DNA of 64,000 nucleotides from the NCBI GenBank assembly GCA_027405735.1, contig JAPEHQ010000011.1:1674001-1738000 (forward strand), given 5' to 3'. Position 1 is the stretch's first letter. Each line of letters starts with the position of its first letter. Source of the DNA: Mucor racemosus (lineage: Eukaryota; Mucoromycota; Mucoromycetes; Mucorales; Mucoraceae). Of the stretch, positions 36,298-46,198 are shown piece by piece. Below the pieces are notes generated by a model, which saw nothing but the letters and a program-made list of their open reading frames with translations, had not been told where the DNA came from and ran no database searches. The position numbers and the translations under genes were made by a program.

Positions 36298-37360
36298 TTA
36301 ATTTTGTTGAATCATCTTTTCTGGTGCAGCCACCTTACCGTAAACACGCCAGATGTCCTCAGGATCCGAAATAGTCTTTTGGAATACAACATATTCCAAC
36401 ACATTATGAATTTTGTTGGGATCACCACCAATTAACTTGTTCTTTTTATCGAATACAGCCATTGATTGCTTTGTGAACATTCTCACTGTAGCTTGACCAA
36501 CAGCAAAACCATGCTTACTGACACCTGTTGTTCCAACACAACGAACACAGACAATTTTAGGTTGCTCCACATCACCGTGGTATTTCCACTCCCAACGAAC
36601 ATTATTACGAGTTTTTAATTGATTTTTCAAGCTCTGTAAAAAAAAAGGGGGGGGGGGAGGGGAGAGAAAGGAAGAGCGTCAGTTTAAAATGCCAAATGTC
36701 AAATGTCAAATAAACAGATCAATGGTAAACTTACAGAATACATAGCATCTAAACAGACTTCTTCTAAAATAGTTCTATCGCCTCTATTTGTATAAATCCA
36801 TGTCAATTGATGATGATAAAAGTTTTATATCCAAAATCGTCTTACCTAGCAAATGCATCATTCATATCTTTATAAGCTTCCTCAGCCTCGGCAAGGAATT
36901 TACGAGAGTTCCATTTCTCAAATTGTGATTTATATTTAATCAAACCAACACTATATAACGATGAGCATATATTATACTTTTAAATTACTATTTTAAAAAC
37001 GTTTACCTCAATAAATTTTGAACACTGTTTTTCATGTTTCTCCATTTGGTTAAACGCCATTTAGTGAAGTCAGTGACAGATGGAGATTGCTCAGGGGGGA
37101 CATAATTAGCTTTTAATAGCATTAGTTTACTGTCATTCCTATTTCTGTACTTAATTTTTGAACCTACCGAAAACACCATGATCACGCAACAAGATTTGCT
37201 TTCCTTGTTGTTGATTTGAAGCGTATGTACGAATGCCCAAAATTGATGTTCTAGGTAATTGAGATAATACTAATTTTGGTGCAAGAAAAGGTTGTTGTTG
37301 AAGTGGTCTAGCCATTCCCAAGGGCCGAACAAGGGATGGAGTGAGTCTCATACTAGCCAT
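36298..37360 (-). CDS. MRPL45: Mitochondrial large ribosomal subunit protein mL45 (Tim44-like domain)
   Basis: Minus-strand exons 37360-37168, 37109-37007, 36950-36846, 36783-36735, 36633-36298 give 261 residues. The N-terminus is a basic, Ser/Arg-rich mitochondrial presequence (MASMRLTPSLVRPLGMARPL). The mature part holds the Tim44/mL45 fold: TDFTKWRLTKWRNMKNSVQN, AEEAYKDMNDAFA, then VRWEWKYHGDVEQPKIVCVR and DPEDIWRVYGK near the end. mL45 (relative of yeast Mba1) links the mitoribosome exit to the inner membrane. Intron 1 has an ACTAATG branch site 17 nt before its acceptor. Intron 4 contains an 11-C run on the sense strand inside the pyrimidine tract. It shares a 196-bp divergent promoter with PAXBP1. 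Confidence 0.88.
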
Positions 37361-37556
37361 GGTTGTGAATAGAGAAATGAAAAATACAAAAATTAAGGAA
37401 ATCCCGGGGTCGGTGCCTTTTCCCTTCCTCGATAATTTACAACATTGACAGCTGCCCAACAGTCACTTGAAAAGAAGCATGTCCATTATTATACAATGTC
37501 CACTGCGGTTACACTTGTATGAATATACGCGGTACTTGCTTTCTTTACTATTGAAT
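37361..37556. promoter_or_regulatory. Divergent promoter region mL45 / PAXBP1
   Basis: The two start codons are only 196 bp apart on opposite strands, so both promoters must share this segment. No clear TATA box. Confidence 0.6.
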
Positions 37557-40176
37557 ATGTTCAAAAAGACATCTCGCACGAAAAATATCCGTCGAAAGGT
37601 CGAAACAACCGATGATGAGCCTGTTGAAGTTGTTATACAAAAAACAGCAACCTCATCAAAGAAAAAAGTCAAATCAAAAAAGTCATTAAACGCTCTCAGT
37701 TTTGCTCAAGACGAAGAAGAAGGCGACGGTGAAGAATTTCAGATAAAAAAGACAAAATCTAGTAGAACATTACATGTAAAATTACCAGAGTATGTGTAGG
37801 GTTTGATTCTGTTTTGGTATTTGAATACTGATTGAAAATTGATATAGACTTGATAATGAAGAATTAGTAGAACAGCAACACTCTAATTATGATAAAGATG
37901 CTCTGGAAAAGCTTCGAGCTGATACTCCTAGTTTACCTGCTTCAGTCAAATCATCTCTAAAGAATGATGATGATGCTTTATTGCACGAAAAATTTCCATC
38001 AACAATGAATGCTAAAATCTCTGGCGTTGGAATTCCAGACGCTAGTGCAATTATAGCCGCAAAGAAAAAGCGAGAGCAAATGCGCAAAGGATTCAACATT
38101 ACTGAAAGCGATGATGGATTTATACCTTTAGACGATAAAGATAATGACGAAGAAGATGTAAAGTAAAGCGATCTAATTTCTTAAGCATAAACTAATATAA
38201 TTCATATAGAGAACCGGATCTAGATTAGTGAGAGAAGAGGATGATTTAGCTGATGATGGAGAAGCTGGTAAAATAGGGCTATAAACATTTGCTCGCTATA
38301 GTTACTCATTGATTGATATTAGAATTCGAAAGATATGTTGGCGATAAAATAACTTTAAACAAGAGCAATGCGAAAAAGCAAGAAAAGGAACGTCGAGAAG
38401 GTGTTCGTGAAATGATTGAGGAAGCAGAAGACGATGGTGATCAATCTGAAGATATGGAAAGATGGGAAGAAGATATGATGAAGTTTGGCGGTGCAAAGAC
38501 TCAAAGTAAAGATTTTGACCCATATAGTCCACCACCAAACTATAGACCTGCACAAGGTAAAAAAAAAAAAAACAAAAAATTACTAGTTATCATAGTATCT
38601 TTTTACTAAGAAAAGTTCCTAAATGTTAGTACCCGAGGCATCTGCTTTACCGACTTTGACAGATGTGATGAAGGCCCTTGATCTTTCTACTTCTCAAGTA
38701 ACAGAATCAATGCAACATTACGAATCGAATTTACAAGAATCATTGAAAACTATCGAAAATTCCACAACTATTGAAGATGATTTGCAAAAAGAAATCGAGA
38801 GAGGCAGTAATCGATATAATTACTTTCAGGAATTAGCACAATATGTCAATGATCTAGGTGAATTTTTGGATGCCAAGGTAAGTGTGTCAGAATGCTTGAT
38901 TTCGTACAAATCAATATTAATTGTATATACTACGATAGTTCCCTGATTTAGAGAAATTAGAATCTCAAGTACACGATATAATATCCACAAAAACTGAAAT
39001 AGCTACTTCAAGAAGATGGCAAAATAATTTAGATGATTTGTGTCAATTTACAAATATCACAGCAAATCAACTAGATGAGGATATGACGGATCAATCTACT
39101 GAAGAAGTAGATGAGTTTGGAAGAGTTAAAGAATTAAGAAATTCAGCTAGTGCTCGTCAAAGAAGGAAATTAGAAAGACACAATCGCATCGAGAAGCAAG
39201 CTGGCTTATCAGATTTGGAGGGGGATGATGCTATTAAAGAGCAAGGCTTATGGACTGACGACGAAATGAATGAAGATTATTATGAGCAAAAGGATACAAA
39301 ATTACAGCAAATTCAATCAAATGGAATAGATGAACTTATGGCTGATGTTGGTGATGAATTCAAATCTTTAACCACTGTAAAGAATAAATTTGAAGCATGG
39401 AAAAAGGATTATTACGATGATTACCAGAAAGCTTATGGTAGCCTTAGTTTGCCTGGTGCATTTGAATTTTATATTCGAACTGAATTAGTGTCATGGGATC
39501 CATTTTCTGTAAGTTTACTATGTTTACTGGCAAATATATATATCTAAATGTTTTTAAATATTAGGACCCAATGGATTTTGACAGTATGCAATGGCACAGA
39601 GTTTTATCAGATTATGGTGTATCAGCAGAACATGAAGATCCTGATGTTGAGATGTTGAATAAAGTGGTTGAAAAGTCTATTGTCAAGAAGATTAAAAGCA
39701 TGTTAGATACCCTCGATGCTGCTTCATCAAAACAAATGAGATATGCTGCACAAATTGTAGAGCAAATATCATATTATGTAGAGACAGATGAAAAAGCTTA
39801 TCAGGTAAGCAATTAAATAATCATTTATAGTCAAAATAACTAATTTTCTTATTTACAATAGGATTTGGCTATGGATATTGTGGACACTTTGGAAAAGCAA
39901 ATATCTCGATTTGTCGAATCAATCGAAACAGCTGTACCAAAATCAAATCTTGATGCTGAATCAACACAAGCTAAACATCGATTCTTTTGGACACAATGTA
40001 AATATCTCAAGACATTATTAGTTTGGCGTCGACATTTACCCAAGGATCAATTAGACAGATTGGGTAATATTGTCATTGACAGAATTATTACACCTATTCT
40101 TAAACCTGAATCGTATCCTGCTGATTTACATTTACAAAATGAAGCTTTATTGCTATTATCACATTTACAAAAATAA
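37557..40176 (+). CDS. PAXBP1/GCFC-family protein (GC-rich sequence DNA-binding factor homologue)
   Basis: Eight exons, 37557-37789, 37848-38162, 38212-38267, 38323-38556, 38630-38877, 38939-39508, 39565-39804, 39862-40176, encode 736 residues. The N-terminal third is charged and disordered (MFKKTSRTKNIRRKV, IPDASAIIAAKKKREQMRKG, SRLVREEDDLADDGEA). Coiled-coil follows (QVTESMQHYESNLQESLKTI). The C-terminal GCFC domain is well kept: FEAWKKDYYDDYQKAYGSLS, FYIRTELVSWDPF, DSMQWHRVLSDYG, TLLVWRRHLPKDQLDRLG. Family members are nuclear and act with the intron-lariat spliceosome disassembly machinery; the DNA-binding name is historical. Splice sites at exon 2/3 use an AGAG acceptor chosen because the first AG would give a stop. 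The stop codon lies 11 bp from the convergent POP7 stop. Confidence 0.88.
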
Positions 40177-40187
40177 GAAAAATAAAG

Positions 40188-40760
40188 CTATTGCCAGCGT
40201 CTACTTCTTCTGTTTCTCGATGGATGATGAATAATTTGTCCTGTTTTTCGTTGTAATTCAGCTAATCCTTCTTTTGCTTCTAGTTTGATATGTATGATTG
40301 AATTTTGTCTTTTTTGTGTTTCCAAATCCTTGTCCATATCTTCAGGTATAATATCATCTATTAAAGAAATTGTCTCGGTTGTAGGTTTTAAAGTAATTTG
40401 ATTTTCTAAAGCATCTTGCGCCGCTAAAGCCATTGATGTGGCTCTAAGAACCATAGCACCTAATCCATGAATAACTATTGATTTGTGGCTAATGTAAATA
40501 TTAATACTTTGATTGTGATTACTTGTACATATGCACTTTTACTTTTCTTTAAGCATAAGTCTTCGTACACGTTTTACTATCGCGCTTGTCTTGCTTTTAT
40601 TTGAAATGTATATATCAGTTGGTACAGATGCTGGTCTTTGAGGAGTACGTTTATGAATTGACCCTAATAATGAATTCGATTTACAACCATATTTATGTAA
40701 ATTGGGTATATATATTATACCTTCAATTGGTGTTCTTTTGTCTAGCATTGGCTCATCCAT
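40188..40760 (-). CDS. POP7: RNase P/MRP protein subunit Rpp20/POP7 (Alba family)
   Basis: Two exons, 40760-40543 and 40488-40188, joined by a 54-nt intron, give 172 residues. The family signature is clear: KRTPQRPASVPTDIYISNKS (compare RPNDIYV in Rpp20), then, across the junction, HKSIVIHGLGAMVLRATSMA (the IHGLG Alba motif), ISLIDDIIPEDM and KRQNSIIHIKLEAKEG. Rpp20 pairs with Rpp25 to bind the P3 stem of RNase P and MRP RNAs. Neither half would be recognised as a gene alone because the intron lies in the middle of the domain. An upstream exon adding a few residues is possible, since the frame stays open before the ATG, but the length already fits. Confidence 0.85.
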
Positions 40761-41326
40761 ATTGTTATCAAAGTCTAATTGTGATTCTAGTGCTTTATAT
40801 CAAAAAGAACAAATGCCAAAACTTTTTTAAAATGTGTATTCAATAGTTTACACTAGTCACATTTGATCGAAAAACTAATGTTGGAAATCGTTTTATCATA
40901 TTTTAAAGGTTTTCAAGATACTTTCTGAATGGGCAGTAATGCTTGTGAAACTTGTTTACTGAATCTATAACATATCAGAAATACTCCCTTTTTTTTTTTT
41001 TTTGCTCAAAATCAAACCAAACAAACATTAATTTATTATATACTATTTGAAGCTCAATGCATCAAACTAATAGAGCGACATACTTCCTCTACATTGAAAT
41101 TATGATCTACATTCTTGAGATTTACTGATATAAAAGGCTTTTAGAGATTCAATCATCGTTATGCTGCAAGTGATTACTCTCCATTCGTCAAAATCTAATT
41201 TTCCCAAGTCGATCCATATAATAAAAACCCCTAATCATCTACTTTTGAACAAATGTGATTCACTTTTTTTGTAATTTTTCTTTTATTTTAATTATATAGA
41301 CAAGCGAAGAAAAGAAGAAATTATGT
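40761..41326. other. Intergenic region POP7 to uS3
   Basis: Holds the POP7 promoter and the uS3 3' UTR, including a T-run near 40988-41002. No other gene seen. Confidence 0.5.
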
Positions 41327-42284
41327 TTAAGCTTCAGTTGAAACTTCCTCAGCAGCGGGAGCAGCAGCAACAGGAGCAGCAGGTCTGAAATCTTGAGCAG
41401 TGGGCTCAGTGATAGCAGATTCTTCCTTAGGTTCGAGGATGGTAACAATATCGGGAAGACATTGCTTGGGACCGTTACGACCAGTAGGATCGTTATCCAA
41501 CATGATCTTAACCTTGATACCCAAAACACCTTGACGCAAATCAACGTGACGAACAGCAGTGGTAATGAATTCACGAGCAGGGTTACCAGAGTGAATCATG
41601 AAACCATCAGCGAACTTCATGGCTTTAGCACGGGCAGCACGAACCTTACCAGAGACAACAACTTCACAACCCTTGGCACCAGATTCCATGACGAAACGGA
41701 CGACACCATAACAGGCACGACGAACAGCCAAACCGTTAAGGAGCTTGAACTTGACAGACTCACATTGAGCAATGGCACAAAGACCACGGTTTTGAACACG
41801 TTCGGCATAAAGTTCAACAGCGTTCTCGGGGAACTTGAAACGCTTTTGGACAAGAGTGGTCAATTCACGAATACGACGACCCTTCTCACCAAGAACATTT
41901 TGTGTGTGAGTGGCACGAATGATGATTCTACCATATCCAATTAATACAAAATATATTAAATATCCAATCTATATCTTACTCGGTACGGGCAGGGGTGACA
42001 CGAACTTCGACACCAGCATAACCATCTTCAGCAAGTTCACGAGTGAAGAACTCGTTTAATTCAGCGTAGAAGACACCGTCAGCGACCTATATTTTGTTTG
42101 CGCATTAGAATGATATGTCTCATGTTGATGCTTTTTTTTTTTTTTTGTTGTATCTAGGAAATTTCAACTTACGAACTATAAAATAATGTGAAAAAAAATT
42201 GATTAGCATCACATCCAACGATAATATCATGATAGATGTATATTTCTCTACCTTTCTCTTCTTGGAGATTTGAGCAGCAGCCAT
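41327..42284 (-). CDS. RPS3: 40S ribosomal protein uS3
   Basis: Minus-strand exons 42284-42252, 42175-42173 (3 nt), 42086-41980 and 41927-41327 give 247 residues. Translation starts [11 protein letters not shown], then F from the microexon, then [20 protein letters not shown]. The KH domain includes [18 protein letters not shown], and the C-terminal domain [20 protein letters not shown] and [18 protein letters not shown]. uS3 lines the mRNA entry channel of the small subunit. The Phe in KKRKFVADG is conserved in eukaryotes, and only the 3-nt exon supplies it; both flanking introns (76 and 86 nt) have good branch sites, and skipping it would keep the frame but lose the Phe. Long frames on the other strand are mirror artefacts of its biased codons. 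Confidence 0.95.
42173..42175 (-). other. RPS3: Three-nucleotide microexon of uS3 (codes Phe)
   Basis: Minus strand reads ...CATTATTTTATAG, TTC, GTAAGTTGAAA.... The upstream intron has a GCTAATC branch-like site and a T8 tract about 20 nt before the acceptor; the downstream one starts with GTAAGT and ends CAAAATATAG. TTC restores the Phe of the invariant KKRKFVADG stretch. Confidence 0.8.
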
Positions 42285-43307
42285 GGTTATATGTGGATAC
42301 GTTAAAAAAGGAAGGATGGATGGATTCTCTGTGGATAGATTAAAGTTGTTGCTCGCCATTGGCAAGCCAAAAATGGCAATCAAAAGTGCCGGCAATTAAC
42401 TGAATTCCGGTTCGGCGGATATGTTGAAACTGGGCTAAAGGATCCTGTCTTTTAAATGATTAGAAAATAAAAAGTGTTTTATAATCATTAAAGCTTTCAT
42501 TACGATAACGTTATATGTTTATTTCCTGTCTAAGCGATTGCCAATTTCTTTATGAAATATCTCGAGAATACCTTGAAAAAGCTATTTTTTCACTTTAAAG
42601 AATTATTTGATCGTCATAAACTGAGATAAAGCAGTTTAGAGTTGGATATAGTTTACATTGGTATGATAGAATTATTCCTATTTTTTTTATTAGTTTTTCA
42701 ATTGTGCAAAAAACATGTATTTCAGCAAAATATCCATTGTATACCATTGATAGCATTGTCGTTGACACATAATATTAAAGCGGCGATACAAATACAGCTC
42801 AGATTCAGGGCACCAATAAATTTTCTTATACAGTTCCCAGGAATCAGGGCGGAATTGTTATTGGGAGGAGCTGATTTCAATGCCAGCATGTAAATTTTGA
42901 TCTATGATTTGGTTGACAAAACATTATACATAAACCTCTTGAAATTAGAAAATACGGCTATAAATTGGTAGGAAATTCTAAAAAAAAAGTTTCTGTTCGT
43001 AAACAATTTACAGTATTTAAATTCTAACTTTCAACCTCAAGATTTTGTAATTAAAATTAACTATATAAAGCAGAAAATTTTTATTATAAAAGAAAAAAAG
43101 TACAATTTTTCAAATTATCTTCCTACTGCAGCATGTATAATTATGGGAAAGCTTTTTTTTTCTAGAAGAACCATTTTAAACACTCTAAATAGGCCACAAA
43201 TTCCGCTGGTTCTTTTTATATTATAGGAAATTGCTCATTAATGAGAAACATGCCTTGACTTTTCGGGTCACGTTTTGTACTCATCTGGAATTAAAAGCCT
43301 ACATTAG
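42285..43307. other. Intergenic region uS3 to coiled-coil gene
   Basis: Divergent promoters. An 83-codon frame at 42642-42893 has no coding features. Nothing else seen. Confidence 0.5.
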
Positions 43308-43314
43308 TATAAAA
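43308..43314 (+). promoter_or_regulatory. TATA box of small coiled-coil gene
   Basis: TATAAAA. It is only 11 bp before an in-frame ATG at 43325 but 80 bp before the ATG at 43394, which decides the start in favour of 43394. Confidence 0.55.
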
Positions 43315-43393
43315 TCATAAATTGATGGCCTCACTCGTCCCTCTTCTTACCTTTCTTTTATTATATACAAACATACACAAGTTCTTGATCAAA

Positions 43394-43609
43394 ATGACTC
43401 TTCCTGAACAAACTCAACATGCTCTTCCTACCGAATTGGCACGCGAAATGTCAACTAATACATTGATCAAAACTGAGCAACAACTCCGTGAAGAAATTGC
43501 TGCATTGAAGCGCGAAGAAGAAAACCTCAAGAGAATTGATGAACAAATCAAGCAAAACTTGGAAATTGTTCATGAAAAAAGAACTGCTGCCGAAGATCAT
43601 GACGCCTAA
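43394..43609 (+). CDS. Small coiled-coil protein of unknown function
   Basis: Single exon, 71 residues, starting MTLPEQTQHALPTELAREMS. Residues 25-65 form a strongly predicted coiled coil (LIKTEQQLREEIAALKREEE, NLKRIDEQIKQNLEIVHEKR) ending in an acidic tail EDHDA. The codon choice (few rare codons, many CTT/GCT/GAA), a TATA box and a pyrimidine-rich leader suggest solid expression. No CAAX box, membrane segment or known domain, so I do not assign a function. Confidence 0.65.
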   Translation: MTLPEQTQHALPTELAREMSTNTLIKTEQQLREEIAALKREEENLKRIDEQIKQNLEIVHEKRTAAEDHDA

Positions 43610-44867
43610 ATGTGCAAAACATATTATTTGATGACTACATAGCTTTTTCTTTTTGTGCTACCATGTATCTTATTCTTTTCTCTTCTACGTCATGTACCAC
43701 AATTACCCAATTTACTTTTTTTTTTTTTTTTTTTTTTATACACACAAGTCTATGATATCCACTGAATGATATCAATTAATAAAAAATATTAATAATACTG
43801 TTAGTTTTGCCTCAAGAGAAGTATCAATACATGTACATTGTTTGATCTGCAAACGTGAATAACCTAACTACAAATATAAATAAACATCATGTTTCACTAT
43901 AGTCAACAACGTGTCGAATAGCACATGATCAATTTTAGTCAAGAAAGGGAGAAGCCAACAACGTTCAGTTTTGAATTATTCCAGTGAAGTTTTTGATAGC
44001 AATGATTTGCCCATGTTTACGCATTTCGACCATGAACTAGTTCATTTTTTAAATGAGATAAAAGATACTTGGCAGTATTGACAAACATCAGTTCCATTCC
44101 CTGAATGGTGACATTAAAAATGAGTCTGTTGAACAGTATTTAAAAGATGTGCATAAGGATTAATAAATCTCATAAAAGAATATCAATATCTAAATATTCT
44201 GGGAAGGGGGGGGGGAGGGAGGGAAGCATTTACAAGATGTTTTATTTCTAATAAAGTAGAGTTAAAGCATAGATGCAGGCAGGATTCCATATAACAGAAC
44301 ATGGTATTCGTAGTTAAGCTCTAATATGATATATAATTTTCAAATAAAATTTGTCAGATTTACTACATTCGCACAGAAAAAAAAAAGAATCGGAATTTTG
44401 GAATTTTATACTTGGTCGCTTTTTTTAAATGATTCTTGGGAGCGATTTCATATTTTACTTTTTGGTTTCAACATTTGCATGAATTAAATAGATGTAGATC
44501 TACTGTTTGTTATTTTTTTTTATATATATTTTGAATGTTTTTTCGGGAAATAGCTCAATTACAATGCTTCGCCATCAGAAATTCATTTTTTAAATTTGGT
44601 TTGAAGACCTTGCATTGAAATTTGAAATTGTGCATTTCAGATCAAGTTCCGGCAAATTTATCGGTGCAGTTATAGCCCTTGACTGATGAATTTTCATTCT
44701 TTTAACCAATCAATGTAGGTTGTTTAAGTGTTCAATTGAAGTTCATACATAGTATCCGGCGAAAGAAGCAAGGAAAACAGGTCACGAAGCTTAATTTGAG
44801 GGGAAAGCCCATTGATAACTATAGCCAAAGTACACAATAGTAGAGATCCTTCTTTTAAATCGTTAAT
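43610..44867. other. Intergenic region before eS1
   Basis: Contains a T-run of about 22 nt (43715-43738), probably downstream of the coiled-coil gene, and a G-rich tract (44201-44223). No gene seen; a minus frame at 44724-44912 overlaps the eS1 start and has no domain. Confidence 0.5.
44201..44223 (+). other. G-rich tract with quadruplex pattern
   Basis: GGGAA, then a run of ten G, then A, GGGA, GGG: four or more G3 runs with short spacers, which fits an intramolecular G-quadruplex. It is 645 bp before the eS1 start codon. Confidence 0.45.
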
Positions 44868-46087
44868 ATGGGTAAAGTGTATACATCCATCCATCCATAT
44901 AGACAATCGCATCTAACCAAATTTTTAATCCTTTCATCTTTATTTAATTTTTGAATGAACAGCTGTCGGCAAGAATAAGTAAGTTTCATGATTTTGATTC
45001 AACGGAAAAATCTGAATAGCGTATTAACTCACTGTTTTTTTTGTTTTACAGGCGTCTTTCAAAGGGAAAGAAGGGTTTGAAGAAGAAGGTGTAAGTTGAA
45101 AATCTCCTTGGAAATTGTTGTTTTTATCATAGTTGGAAGAGTATTGGAACAAAAGTTGAATGTAAAATGTCGAATTTGTAAATCAATCAGTTGGAAAGAT
45201 TTTGGATACAATATCGATTTATAAAATGATGTTGAATTTGTTGCTTTATTCAGGAAAAACTCGACATTACTCTTTCAACTATATTTTATAGCAGATTATT
45301 TTTATATCAGAACGATTTCAATTGACACATTTTATTTTATTTTAGCGTTGACCCCTTCACCCGTAAGGACTGGTATGATATCAAGGCTCCTTCCATGTTC
45401 GATGTCCGTCAAGTCGGTAAGACTCTTGTCAACCGTACTCAAGGTCTCCGTAACGCCAACGACTCTCTCCAAGGTCGTGTTGTTGAGATGTCTCTCGGTG
45501 ATTTGTCCAAGGATGAGTCTCGTTCTTTCCGTAAGATTCAATTGAAGGTTGACGAAATCCAAGGTAAGAACTGTCTCACCAACTTTTACCGTATGGATAT
45601 GACCACCGATAAGCTCCGTTCCATGGTTAAGAAGTGGCAATCTTTGATTGAGGCTTTCGTTGATGTCAAGACTACCGATGGTTATCTTGTTCGCCTCTTC
45701 ACTGTCTCTTTCACTTCTCGTCGTCGTAACCAAATCAAGAAGACCACCTATGCCCAAGCTGCTCAAATCCGTCAAATTCGTAAGAAGATGTTCGAGATTA
45801 TGACTGAGGAAGCTGTTGCTTGTGATCTTAAGGAATTGGTTGCCAAGGTTACCTCTTCTGCTTCTCAATCCGCTCAAGATGCTATCGCTGTCCGTATTGA
45901 AAAGGCTTGTCAAGGTATCTATCCTCTCCAAAACACCTACACCCGTAAGGTCAAGATCCTCAAGGCACCCAAGTTCGATGTCTCTGCTCTTTTGGCCCTT
46001 CACGGTGGTGCTGCTGCTGCTGGTGATGATACTGGTGCTAAGGCTTCCAAGGATTTCGTTGAACCCGCTATCCAAGCTTCTGTCTAA
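44868..46087 (+). CDS. RPS1: 40S ribosomal protein eS1 (S3a)
   Basis: Four coding exons: 44868-44871 (4 nt, ATGG), 44963-44978 (16 nt), 45052-45090 and 45346-46087; 266 residues. The N-terminus [19 protein letters not shown] only appears after these tiny exons are joined, and it matches eS1 of all eukaryotes. The body reads [57 protein letters not shown] and [20 protein letters not shown]. eS1 sits near the mRNA exit of the small subunit. Strong T/C-ending codon bias marks high expression. Intron 3 is 255 nt, unusually long here; I looked for a snoRNA in it and saw no complete C/D or H/ACA pair. Confidence 0.95.
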
Positions 46088-46198
46088 ATCAACCAACCAG
46101 AGGTTATATTTTTTCATTAGAAGAAATTAATAAAAACCATAAAAATGTCGCTTGCTTCTCGCCTCAATTTGATAGTTTTATTAATACAGTAATTTTGA

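Noticed and set aside
41393..41944. 183-codon open frame opposite uS3 (plus)
   Set aside because: Antisense artefact of biased codons in uS3; crosses a real intron.
43325..43393. Upstream in-frame ATG of the coiled-coil gene
   Set aside because: Only 11 bp from the TATA box, so the transcript should begin after it.
45091..45345. Intronic snoRNA in the long eS1 intron
   Set aside because: A TGATG-like box occurs, but no D box or H/ACA signature with proper spacing was found.
45332..46117. 261-codon open frame opposite eS1 (minus)
   Set aside because: Mirror of a highly biased coding exon; no domain, and eS1 on the plus strand is certain.
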